A stretch of 64,000 bases of DNA from positions 88,236,898 to 88,300,897 of the forward strand of contig NC_134457.1 in assembly GCF_047948215.1 (NCBI RefSeq), read 5' to 3'. Positions 47,019 through 57,309 of the stretch are shown in pieces. The notes below the pieces were generated by a model. It had not been told where the DNA came from. It worked only from the letters and a program-made list of their open reading frames with translations, and searched no databases. Numbering within the stretch: the first letter of the stretch is position 1; every line of letters begins with the position of its first letter. This DNA is from Lycorma delicatula. Lineage: Eukaryota > Arthropoda > Insecta > Hemiptera > Fulgoridae. A program made the position numbers and the translations under genes.

Positions 47019-47349
47019 CCTCCCCACCGTTTCTAGCCTTTATTGACTTAATCGGAGGATATCTTCTAGCCCTCGAATTGATCACATTCCACAGGCATTA
47101 ATACATCTGAGTGGCATGCGAATGCTTCGGAAGGCATTCGTATCAATAAATTTCACCCTGTCTTAGCCTTCTCCGAAGGCATCGGACACCTATTAGCACT
47201 ACCACGTAGCCCTCTAGAACTTATCTACCAACTCTTCTAAACACGAAGACTCTGCACCTAACTTTGCTGTCACCTAAACACTTATTCCACTTACAAAACA
47301 TTTATTCGGTACAACGCCATGGTACGATAGCAAATATAATTTAGTGATT

Positions 47350-47459
47350 GGACAGTTGCTAGGCAGGAGGTAGGCGTGCTTGGCCTCGAACCCTGGTTAG
47401 GTAATCAAGTTTCAATGGGGATCATGCTCGGGAGTGTGATTTCATTCTCCCGGGTACGG
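47350..47459 (+). repeat. Long inverted repeat, left arm
   Basis: 110 bp that match the reverse complement of 47,687-47,796 with four mismatches by my count. The arms are separated by 227 bp. They begin GGACAGTTGCTAGGCAGGAG. Confidence 0.95.
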
Positions 47460-47474
47460 GAGAATGAAATCACA
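47435..47474. repeat. 17-bp perfect hairpin overlapping the left arm
   Basis: TGTGATTTCATTCTCCC, loop GGGTAC, then its exact reverse complement. The first arm is part of the long inverted repeat, so this region can pair either locally or with 47,687-47,711. Confidence 0.95.
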
Positions 47475-47686
47475 CAATGGGGAGTGCAAACCAAACCACA
47501 AATATAATTCCAGAGGACCTCAGGTCTGATCCGTCCGGGAGCTGAGTATAACCTCTAGTCTCCCAATTCAGCTCCAATTTTGAGGCCCACTTAGATGAAC
47601 TAAGAGATTGATCGCAACTATCATTCGTTATTGCCCCTTAAAAGTGCACTCCAATTCAACCAAGAACCGCCATGTTAAATCAGTAA

Positions 47687-47796
47687 CCGTACCCGGGAGA
47701 ATGAAATCACACTCCCGAGCATGATCCCCACTGAAACTTGATTACCTACCCAGGGTTCGGTGCCAAGCACGCCTACCTCCTGCCTAGCAACTGTCC
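47687..47796 (-). repeat. Long inverted repeat, right arm
   Basis: Partner of 47,350-47,459. It starts CCGTACCCGGGAGAATG and ends CTAGCAACTGTCC. Confidence 0.95.
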
Positions 47797-47964
47797 GGCT
47801 GGTTACCCTAGCCACCCGGGGTACTGCTACTAAAATGAACCCGCAATCACCAGTGCAGGGAGTGAGGCGAAGTAAGCTAGCCAAGTATCATTTTTGAAGC
47901 ATCAGAGCGGTAGAAACCGCAAAAGGTAAAACTCTATCAGGTCCCCTATTACTACACAGACAGC

Positions 47965-47983
47965 CCTCAGTCGAAGACTGAGG
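47965..47983. repeat. 8-bp perfect hairpin
   Basis: CCTCAGTC, loop GAA, GACTGAGG, inside the unclassified insertion. Confidence 0.85.
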
Positions 47984-48425
47984 CCAATGCAACTAAAAAT
48001 TAAGATCCATCCTTTTCCGATGCAAAAATATCTCTGCGAACAGCCCATAAAAAGTGCCTACAGAATTTATCACCTAACTATACCAAAGAAGCGATTTGGT
48101 GATCGCATTAAACCTAAAAATCAAAAGCCCTCTGCATCAAAGAGCGGAAAGATCATAATGTATTACGAAGAAACCTTAGAAACCGCATGGCCTGGTAGAT
48201 CACCTTTCTATAGATGGGCGCTGTGAAAAGCAACCCCGAGATTCAAAACTGCTATCCACCTAACATTACGAACAGATATCAAGCGTTCAAAGAAGGAGTC
48301 CTAATTATCCAGGGAATTGAAGTACAATTCTACTGCACGTAAATAACAACCACAGTCCTTACTGACAGAGTGTCTGCACTTTTTGCGCAACCTTTTACAG
48401 TTAATGTAGGATGGAGGCTCGGCTT

Positions 48426-48858
48426 AACTAAGAGTTCAGCATATTCCTAAAGCATGGTGTCTTTTTATTGACTCTTCTAAAGTTAGCGTGAAAGCAGTTT
48501 TGTTGCGTAACAAACAGCCATACGTTCCATTAACTCATGCAGTCGAAATGAAAGAAACGAATGAAATTAATATTAGAAACAATAAAATACAAAGAGCATA
48601 TGTGGCAAGTTTGCAGTGGTCTGAAAGTTGTTGCGTTGCTACTTGGTTTACAAGGTTAGTTTACGAAATATTCTTGTTTTCTTTGTGTTTGGGATAGTCG
48701 TGATACAAAACGTCATTACCAAGTAAAGAACTGGTCATTGCAGCAGAACTTTGTGGCCGGTGAAAAAATTGTAAAGCATTTATTGTTTATTGAGAATGGT
48801 AAAATCATACTGTCGCTACTTCACATAAAACTCGGACTCATGTACTCAAATATATATA
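48426..48858 (+). pseudogene. Uncharacterised arthropod protein family, 3' part (broken)
   Basis: The frame resumes after the insertion with VQHIPKAW and LFIDSSKVSVKAVLLRN (about 48,450-48,510), a strongly characteristic stretch of the family, then VPLTHAVEMKET. After frameshifts come VVALLLGLQG (about 48,630-48,660), WDSRD followed by KxHYQVKNW (about 48,692-48,737), and LLHIKLGLM (about 48,819-48,845). The family normally continues for a further 150 or more residues, but here the sequence stops where a Helitron end begins at 48,859. The gene copy is therefore damaged by point decay and two insertions. Confidence 0.65.
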
Positions 48859-49860
48859 CTAGCAGGTACCCGCGACTTCGCACGCGAACTATAATTGTTG
48901 TAACAATTTCCAAGTTTATAAATCATAATAGTACGAATGTAGAATATTTCTTACTGTGATTTATGAATATCCAAAGTATGAAATAATAGATTCATCATTC
49001 ATTTGACTCGATACGTAAAATCAATATTTGATAATTTTGAGATATCTATAAACGTGCAGTAACAAGGTAAATCAATAAAGAAATAAATTCTGTAGAATTT
49101 GTAAAGAAATTTACTTCTGTACAATAAACGAAATAGTGTTTTTATATACTTTTTTCACCAGCGTCTCGTTATAAATTACATATTTGTTTTTTTCTTTATT
49201 ACAACAAATAAAGAGCGCAGTGCTCTTGCTTAATCGAGAACATGCCACTTACAATTGTTTACGAGAAAAGCAAGCAGCTCGTAAATCTACACCAGCTGAA
49301 CGTAAAGTTTGACATTGTGACTTACTGATGATCATTACAAAACATATATCAGCTGGAAACTGGTGTCTTTTAAATTGCAAGGGAGAGTTATTAGGTACGA
49401 CTGGAATTCTAGAGATAAATACAGTTTCTCCTTTCCGCAGCTTGTTAAAATAGTCGCTTCGATGATATGTTCTTTTAGAGACTTATCATTTGATCGAGTT
49501 CCATTACATAACTGAGTGGTTTCAGATTTCTTGTGAGGGTAATTGGAACACCTACTTTAAACTTTGTTGTGTGAGCTGGTAATCGTGATGCTGATGAATA
49601 ATTCAAACTCAGTTGAGTAATGAACTTCATCCTCTTCGCTTGAAACTGTATTAATGAAGCATTATTTTTTTTTTGTCTCCTGGAAATTCTTGCAGTATCC
49701 AGCTATTTATAGTATTTACTTGCTTATTTCTTGGTGCTAGTATCATACGCTCACATAACCAACCATCATCGTACAAATTTATGGATTCAATGAGTCCATA
49801 TACCCCGTCATTGAAGAAACTTTACGACATGATGGCGACAGAAGGGCGGAGCGAGTAATA
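48859..49860 (-). mobile_element. Decayed autonomous Helitron, 3' end on the minus strand
   Basis: On the minus strand the sequence terminates with a GC hairpin region and CTAG followed by T (plus-strand A at 48,858, CTAG at 48,859-48,862), the Helitron 3' signature. The coding remains just upstream are the C-terminal part of the RepHel helicase. It inserted by the rolling-circle type of transposition into or next to the broken gene. The 5' end was not found, and transposase sequence of another type follows after about 50,000. Confidence 0.8.
49215..49830 (-). pseudogene. Helitron helicase (RepHel) C-terminal remnant
   Basis: Minus-strand pieces in order are DGWLCERMILAPRNKQVN (about 49,715-49,770), EEDEVHYSTEFEL (about 49,605-49,650), KVGVPITLTRNLKPLSY (about 49,515-49,565, in a shifted frame), CNGTRSNDKSLKEHII (about 49,460-49,510), RIPVVPNNSPLQFKRHQFP (about 49,365-49,425), ISKSQCQTLRSAGVDLR (about 49,285-49,335) and QL-stop-VACSRLSKSTALFI (about 49,195-49,255). 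These correspond to the last Pif1-type helicase motifs, including the family's KSQGQTL and VACSR words. One Gly of the GQ pair is Cys, and stops and frameshifts show loss of function. The Rep nuclease domain is absent. Confidence 0.9.
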
Positions 49861-50029
49861 TGGCGCACTATCGGACTAACTTTTGGGCGTATCAAGAAGA
49901 TAAGTGAATAAAATTTGTAATAACTACGGTTTTTTGTAACATATGGATATCAAACAGAAAGAAAAACCTTCTCAGCGCCTGCTATGAGCGTGCAACGTTA
50001 CATTGAAGTCGGTTCAGTAGATTTTGAGA

Positions 50030-50560
50030 TTAGAGCGTATAAAAAAACCCAAGAGATTTATTTATTAATATATATCTTTCCAAATCTGTGGCGTAATAAG
50101 TATTTTCTTTCGCCCAAAATAATACATATCTGGCACACGGACTGCGATAGATTGCACATTCGTCAGTAAAAAGGCACATTTCCACGGTGCATTGCAGTGG
50201 GAACATTTCTAATAAAGCCCGGCAGGATGCAGCGCGACGTTCTATGTCTGCATCTGACAGTTCATTGATGGAGATCGGACGAAATGCCCTAACTTTCAAG
50301 TCCGTTTTCATATGGTCTTGCATTGTCGTCCGCGGTATACGGTCGTATACCGCGGACCACGGTATACTTTAGCTGACCGTGTACGAGTTGATTTCATTGG
50401 GAATTGTTCAATGAAACTGCAACAGCAGCATATGTTTCTATCCGTGTTAATTTTCGTCCACTCCGCGATCTATCTTAAACACCGCCTAATACAAACGCAC
50501 GTTTTTTCCCAAGCCAACATTGTTGCTTTTCGTAGTGGTGGCTAATTAAAGCGTTGCCGA
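50030..50560 (-). pseudogene. Tc1/mariner-superfamily transposase fragment
   Basis: The minus-strand frame at 50,030-50,323 has RRAASCRALLEMFPLQCTVE and CLFTDECAIYRSPCARYVLF then WAKENTYYATDLE. This matches the linker and first catalytic Asp (FTDE) block of DDE transposases that read RRxFCxWxLxxxx...ILFTDEAxF..NxRxWxxENPH. Upstream to about 50,560 a more decayed ETYAAVAVSLNN segment fits the pairing domain end. The rest of the catalytic domain is missing. A perfect palindrome lies within the fragment at 50,328-50,357. Confidence 0.7.
50328..50357. repeat. 13-bp-arm perfect hairpin
   Basis: GTCCGCGGTATAC, loop GGTC, GTATACCGCGGAC. A third partial copy (CACGGTATAC) follows directly. It sits inside the transposase fragment, where such structure is not expected, so it is probably a local duplication or insertion. 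Confidence 0.95.
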
Positions 50561-53500
50561 AACATATCACTTATTAGTTTTATTGTTTGATTAGTATGTT
50601 GTCGTTCATGAACCCATATACTTGTCACTAACCGCTCCTCGACGCTGTAACTATTCTTACTCGAGGCTACTCGTAGCCACTTTAGTACAATTTTCTTTTA
50701 GTCAGAGTGTGCGACGTTGTAAAAAACTGTTGCCAACCTACCCCCAACGAAAATACGGTATTTTCTGAACAAATATCCTAATTCATATTTTTCGTTAAAT
50801 TTAGGGGTACTGTGACTTCTCGGCCATTTGTACACACATATTAAATTACAAATTCAGTGCATCTAATTTTATAGAGTGTTATGTTTAAAAGAGATTTTTG
50901 CTAACCCTCGTATTAAAAAATTATCCATAAGAATTTCAATAATCTACATAATTAAAAAGCAGAATTATAAATATTTGGCACAAGAATACAAACTAAAAAT
51001 GTGCTGCCTCTCGTTTGCTGATAGAAGTTAGGAGGAATACAAATGTTCAAAGCATTATGTCTTCTTCATCAAAATTTAAATTTTTTTACAAATAAAGTTA
51101 AATAATAAACTTACTAATTTTAACTTTCAATTCCATCTAAAAATATATTCAATCAACCATGATATTAATTTAAAGCTGATTTTGTCCTGTCACTATATAT
51201 TGCCTATACTTTATTTGCATATATTTACTTGCCTAATGTGGTGCAGGTATAATACAATAATTCTGTGTGAAACGCTATAGGAAGGGAAGCGTGGTCTGAA
51301 AGTATTTTAAATTAAATAAAATAATTAAATATCTTAATGTAATATTTAAATACTCCTTTAACACACTGTCATAAAGGAAATAATTTTTACAGTGTTTATA
51401 TATTGCAATGTACCTAGATTTTAGACCGACTGATATGGTCCTCCTATCTTTTAAAAAGTTGTTTTGTTTTTCTACTGCGGCACAAAAAGAAAAGTGAAGA
51501 TTGATGTGTTTTGCTTATTTAAATATATGTTAATTTGTAAATCTCTACAACAAAATCAACAGCTTATATATTTATTGTGAAATGATTCGATAAAACATCG
51601 TGAGTTATTTATACTTAAAGTTATATCACAATGGATGTAAATGTTGTACGTGGGTTCCTAACACGGTAACATAATTTACTATATCTTAGCTAAATTAACG
51701 AATTGGTATTTCGTAATACCGGCACAAAATATACATATATATTTTAAAGTGCTTTTATAATAATTCCATTGGGCATTTGATGACCGATGGCGCTTAGATC
51801 GACAGTTAAGAAATCTCTTCTGCAATATTCTCATAATATTTTTTTTACAATTCAAAAGAAAAAAATCCCTAAAAAAATCGCTGTATATAAGTCGCCCATC
51901 AGAAAAGAAATAATGAATAAATTCATTATTGGCCGTAACTGCAACAAGCACACAGAACAGAAGAAATGCTAAAAAATCGAGTTAAAATCTCCTCGCTTCG
52001 TTCTATTATTGAACCATATTTTATTACTACACAAATCTATCATTAAGTACTAGAAGTATTTCACAGTGAAATTCTACTAATAAGATTATTTTACACAATT
52101 TTAATAAGGGTTGTCCGAAAATTTTTATTTTTTTGTTTTCGAGTTCTGGTAATCTAAAGATTTTATTATGCGTGAATGGACGAGTATTTAGTAATGCAAA
52201 TTTTACAAAAACAAGTATGGAAGTATTAATAACTGAGGCTATAAAAAGTCAGCGGAAAAATTACGACTTTTTTGCTGAATTTCCCTTAGTAATTTCCGTT
52301 GCTTCGTAATACACCTTTATATTACTCTGAAAATATATTTTTTTATCACTGTATTTATCTTTTATTGAAGACATAAAATGAGAATTTTATTTTCATTTTA
52401 GTAAATAATGATTTACAATTTTTAACATATTAAAATTATAAAAAAATATTAAATATTTAAACTTTTTAAATAAATTTTACAATTTTAAACAAATAAAACA
52501 AAATTAAAAAAAAAAACATTTTCATTTTAAGTAGTATTTTAAATAAATTAGATAACTTTTTTTTAAATAATTTGGTCTTTTATTTCTTATTTATTAAAAT
52601 TTTATTAAGATATTGATTTTTATATATTTTTAACTAATTGGAACCTATTTTTTATTCATTAAAAGTTTTTTTTTTGTTGTTAGTACTCTGCTTACTAAAA
52701 TCAGATGCATAACAAAAATCCAGTTTTTGTCCCTATTAAAATTCAAGAGCTGTTAAGTTTGTTACGTTTATAAAATTCACTGTTTTGAGATAACCTAGAA
52801 AGTTTAGTATGTTGCTTTCTAATTATTATTATTATTATTACATGGTACGATAATATTTCACATCCAGATTTGTATATTTTGGATATATTTACATTTTTTA
52901 AAAGTATAGTTTTATTATATTAGCTGTCTAATGATGTCAGTATTATAGAGACATGTATTCAGAAGTACGTTATGTTAAATTACAAATTTAATATTTTTAT
53001 TTAAAATATCTTTAACAGGAAAAAATATCTTTTAACATTTTATCATATTATGTAAATTTATTTAATTTTTTACTAATTATGAATCGGTAAATTTTAATGT
53101 TAAGATTTAGATTTGAATTGTTATATTAAGTTACAAAAAGGCGTATTAGGTTGGCTGAGATCAGTATTTGCATTTTACTTTCACACAAATAAAAGATGCT
53201 AGTAAAATACCTACCGTTTTCACTATTGTAGGAACTGAAAATATTATAGAATTGAAGTAGCTGTGATATTTTACTATCTTGTTTTTTATCTTTTACCTAA
53301 AATAAATTTAAAACTGCTTTTTATGTTCGTTTTACCTTTTATTTATTATATGCTAACTAACTATGCCCGATAAGCTATCTTCAACCTATCCTATTCAAGG
53401 CAGAACGTACTGCATTCACTACAGAATGTATGTACACTATAATGAACCTCCCATATCTCAGAAACAGTATTACTGACGACGTATTATATTTTTCATAACT

Positions 53501-54100
53501 GATTTCCAAATTTTGATGGGAGGGAAAAGGCAACTGATGTAGTCATGTCTTCACTTTCACTCTACGGGTTGCAATATTGCCAAATAGTAACGCATGTATA
53601 AACCATTAACTGTCACATTATTTCACATAGTGAAAATGTGTATGCTCTCACTTTGTGAAAGAACAAGAAAAAAAAGAGATATTACGTAGTGAAAACTACG
53701 TTTCATGTAAATTCTTCCATTCGTCCGTCCAACTCTCATAAATGCAGGAATACCACTTATATTTCAGTTGACGAAGTCAGTTATCCAGATTTGCTTCTAT
53801 TATAAAAGTTTAATTTATTTGTTAATCAATTGCACATACAGCTAATACAATTTCATCATCGAAAGATAAAGTTACGAGTGACTTCTTATAAAATTCTGTT
53901 AAGAGTTAAAACATGCCATCGGCATGCCTCTTCAGGTGACTGCTATCTATTTGAGATACTACGGCATGTCTCCACCTCTGTGAGTACCAGTATCTATATA
54001 AAGTTTATGGGATCTTACAAGGAAGGAGTCAAACATGAATATATTAAAGGAATTCTTGAATCTAGTTCCCATTGCCTTCTTCACTGAGCAAAATGTACTG
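50561..54100. other. Long AT-rich stretch, mostly unassigned
   Basis: About 3.5 kb. Overlapping chance frames on both strands at 51,679-51,972 and a plus frame at 53,830-54,087 have no motif. A small hairpin ACGTAGT-GAAA-ACTACGT lies at about 53,683-53,700. Nothing else can be supported. Confidence 0.4.
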
Positions 54101-54175
54101 TTAACAATCTATCGTTGTAGAGAAAAGTGTTCATTTTACCACTAAGCTATACGACTGTACAGGAAACGATTCTTA
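54100..54175 (-). repeat. Possible tRNA-like relic
   Basis: On the minus strand TCGTATAGCTTAGTGGTAAA resembles a tRNA A-box region and is followed by TCTCTACAACGATAGATTG, a possible much-decayed B-box region. Probably a degraded SINE head; weak evidence. Confidence 0.3.
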
Positions 54176-54729
54176 ACTGATCCGTCTTAAATCTTAGGTG
54201 GTTTTTATACGTCACAACCTTTAAGAAAGAAGTTTAGATGCAGCACGTTAATAATTCATTTGTCATAAAAGAGTCCGTACAATACTTGTACAAAATAGAA
54301 AAAAAGAATTATTAATATTTTATTTATTTAGTTATTGTATTTTTTTTTTCTTTTAATAAGTGCATTTTAGAATAATTCATTAGTAGTGTTTGACTAATGA
54401 AATAAAAGAAAACAATAATCAATACATGAAAGTCAGAAAGTGCTGTATTTTCGAGTTTCAGCTACGGAAAGATTTATTCTAAATTTATGTATAAAAGCGT
54501 TATTAAAAATCTTGATTTTATAAATTATGCCAGTTTTATAGTAATGTTAAAACGTAGTATAGTAATATTAAAACATACTAAACTGGAGTTCAGATAAGAT
54601 CAGAACAAATCTGCAGTTTTTATTTTGACGTTTTCAATATCATAACTAAATTGCAGATATGTATCGCAAAACAAAATTAAAACAGTTCATTTTTAATGTT
54701 TAATATTGAGTAATTTAAAAAGTTCTCAA

Positions 54730-55022
54730 TCCTACCCTACTAAAGGGCATTTGTATGTGTGTCTTGTCTGTTTGTGCGTCCCCGTCAGCTTATCACCGGA
54801 ATTTATCGATCACCAGCGGAAAATCTCGATTCGATAGTATCAATTTCTGGAGTTAAATTTCTTATGTAACTTCCGTTATATCAATTTTCATCACTAAAAA
54901 AAAAAAATAATATTTTTACACAAGAGGTAATCAATTTTGGATACCTAATAATCATATTCCAAGACGCCGCCCGCGTCTTGGAATGGAGGGCCTAGCTGCC
55001 GTAGGCACTCCCCTACAGCTAG
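54730..55022 (+). mobile_element. Non-autonomous Helitron, both ends present
   Basis: It begins at A|TC (54,729/54,730) with TCCTACCCTACTAAAGGGC and ends CTAG|T (55,019-55,022). The 3' end carries a short hairpin, GCCTA-GCTGCCG-TAGGC (54,990-55,006), 12 nt before CTAG, as Helitrons do. A second, larger hairpin, ATTCCAAGACG-CCGCCCG-CGTCTTGGAAT, precedes it (54,956-54,984). Insertion between A and T without duplication matches the rolling-circle mechanism. At 293 bp it encodes nothing and would depend on a helper such as the one decayed at 49 kb, although its end sequence differs. Confidence 0.85.
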
Positions 55023-55129
55023 TATATATTCTAAAAAATTACTACAGCTATATAATGAAAAAATTAAATTTGTAAATAATTTATATTTATAAAAATTCCA
55101 ATAACGTAAATTGGAACAACGAAAAGGAA
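55023..55129. other. Short AT-rich spacer
   Basis: No feature. Confidence 0.4.
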
Positions 55130-55975
55130 TATCAATGAATAGTTTTGCTTTTGCAAACGAGTTAGCGATCTTCGCTGATGACCTAAACGTAGCCCAAAAA
55201 AATCGAAAATTTAAATAAAATCGCTCAAATAACTGATTGAAATTTTAATTTGAAAAACTTTGAATAACAAAGAGAAATTCAGACAAAATTCGGGAAAATT
55301 AAAGTCGTGGAAAAATTTTTAATTTAGGCGAAGTATATCAAAAAAGTTTGTTTACGAAATCGGAAAAATAGAATGGAAATTACTTTCCAACTAACCACAA
55401 ATCTTTACAACAAAAAATCGATTTCTCACCATGCAAAATTCAGATATTACAACGCGGTTATAAAACCTGAAAATTTTTACGCGACAAAAACTTTAAAATT
55501 AAATAATCAAGGGAAACTAGGAAATATTTTGAAAAATGAAAGAAACAAGCTAAGAAAAATATTAGGCCCGAAATGTGAAAATAATAAAAATATTTTAGAT
55601 CAAACGAGATTTACAAAAAATTTGAAAACATAATCGACACAAATTAAAAATGAAGCATAATGCTTTACGACCATTTATTTTTAAAATATTTATATTTAAT
55701 TGCCGAGAAAGATTTTTAATTGCTTTGATTATTTCAAAAGTAAAAATAATTGGCTTCTAGATAGGTAAGGATCTCTGAGAGAACGGAATAATATAACAAA
55801 ATTTTAGACGGCTAAAGTTTGTTTGAAATTTTCAAACAAACTAGCGTGAGTTTAAAAGAATTAAATGGCTCATGACGGAAAAGGAGCAAAAACAGGAGAA
55901 TCATAAAAGAAGACCGAGAAAGATTAAGAAAAGTGATGACTGGGAGATGGCGGAAGATTAAAGCCTCAAAAAAGG
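55130..55975 (+). pseudogene. Non-LTR retrotransposon reverse transcriptase, C-terminal remnant
   Basis: Plus-strand pieces are SFAFANELAIFADDLNVAQ (about 55,141-55,198), containing the FADD catalytic motif of reverse transcriptase, then a decayed palm/thumb region with FNLGEVYQKSL. An open frame at 55,373-55,633 follows with MEITFQLTTNLYNKKSISHH, then YYNAVIKPENFYATKTLKLN and LRKILGPKCEN. This matches the post-catalytic part of non-LTR (Jockey/CR1/RTE-like) proteins, which reads KxxYLGxxI...xxxxNAVIxPxxLYAxETxxL....RKIxGP. The end (RRIIKEDRERLRKVMTGRWR, about 55,890-55,950) fits the tail of such ORF2 proteins. Several stops and frameshifts; N-terminal endonuclease and fingers absent, as in 5'-truncated copies. 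Confidence 0.85.
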
Positions 55976-55984
55976 AAACGAATG

Positions 55985-56045
55985 AATCGTTCGTGCGCTG
56001 CGCGCATCCTCCCGGCGCACCACCACAGTCCGCTCTGCGCCAGTA
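55985..56045. other. Short GC-rich block after the LINE remnant
   Basis: GTTCGTGCGCTGCGCGCATC and CTCCCGGCGCACCACC lie just beyond the retrotransposon coding remains and end before an A-rich run. This could be the element's 3' untranslated region. Confidence 0.4.
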
Positions 56046-57299
56046 TCAGCTAAAATAAAAATGTGGGCATATGCAACAAACAAACAAACTCATGCACTTT
56101 TCTTTTTTATGGAGAAAATGATGACGATAATGTTTAGTCTGTAGGCTTCCTTGCATTTTTATTAGTATTATTTTTTTACATTAAAAAATTACTGAATGAT
56201 AAATAAACAAAAATTTTACAGAATTATTATTTTTTTTCAAGACTTAACATTTTTTTTCTTGTAGTCTGTTTTGTAGGAAATATTTCACTTTAGCGTGAAA
56301 AAACTAATTAGCAGTAGTACATTAATAGGATGTATGTTGCTCTTTGAATCTCTAATGTTGCTTAGTTGTCAACCAATCGGGATCAATTTACATTTATTTT
56401 TTATTATTCTATGAATCGTGAATAAACTATAAATGAAATACATAAGATAATATTTCTTCTAGTTATTTAAATTAATACGTATACTGTAAATTTAAATGTA
56501 ATGATATATTTTACTATATAATTAACATTGTTGATTGTTATATATTTATTTAAGCTTCATTATTGTTGGAATACTGTCGGTTACATGTTAATGTTTGTTT
56601 ATTAAATAAAAGTGAAGTTATAAACGAGATTCAACTGTAAAAAACGTTGTCACGGAAGTGAAGGTTTCTCAATTATCTTGGAAGATACCCTAAATAAATA
56701 AAGTTGATGGCTTTAAACGCGTAAACCTTACTCGACTTGAAGTAATAACTTATAAATTGTAAACACAATGGTAGATTACATCGTATTTACTTGTAGGTTT
56801 GCTTTATAATGAAACTCTTGCTGATTATTATTGTAAATAATATTAAATGCTATTGTGTTATTTGTATATATCGTGTATACACAATATGTGCTCTTGCATT
56901 TCTAGTAGAGGATAAAACAACGTTCATTACGATTTAAGCAAACTTTGTTTATTGTATGAATAAAATTTTAATTACACGTTTTATTGTACATATTTATTCA
57001 GTTTCTTTTATTGAACTTCTTCCAGTTTACCTTTGCCATTTTTTAAAAACTTTTTCATTATAAGCTAACTACTATTTAACTAAACAAAAAAAAAAAAAAA
57101 ATGCAAAAGAAAAAAATCAATGTTTTATATTAACATGGATTCTTAATTTTTTAATTTAAATTTAAGTACTCCTAAAATGCACAAGTAATGTTTTAGAAAA
57201 TACTAATTAAAGCGAGTATTTAGGAAATAACCGTCACTATTAATGGATTTAACCGGGTTTAAAAAAGTATGAGGTAAAGCAACATAACCAAAGAACATA
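56046..57299. other. AT-rich stretch, nothing recognised
   Basis: No feature up to the TA of the next element. Confidence 0.4.
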
Positions 57300-57309
57300 T
57301 ACAGAGCGA

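Larger units (their letters stand above)
46904..48425. mobile_element. Unclassified 1,522-bp hairpin-rich insertion
   Basis: The insertion splits a recognisable protein frame and is bracketed by AACTAA. It is GC-richer than its surroundings. It starts with a (CATCT)n-like tract (46,906-46,955). It contains a 17-bp-arm hairpin at 46,981-47,018, a 7-bp hairpin at 47,119-47,140, a 6-bp hairpin at 47,166-47,180, a 17-bp-arm hairpin at 47,435-47,474, an 8-bp hairpin at 47,965-47,983 and a 110-bp inverted repeat at 47,350-47,459 and 47,687-47,796. There are no terminal inverted repeats. The small frames at 47,675-47,884 (minus) and 47,987-48,226 (plus) have no recognised motif. If it moved by reverse transcription, the simple repeat would be its 3' tail and it would lie on the minus strand; a 5-6-bp duplication would also fit an LTR or DNA element. 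I cannot assign a class. Confidence 0.8.

Noticed and set aside
53830..54087. 85-codon frame with several His and Ser residues
   Set aside because: No known motif or codon bias; contains short palindromic words that may be repeat-derived.
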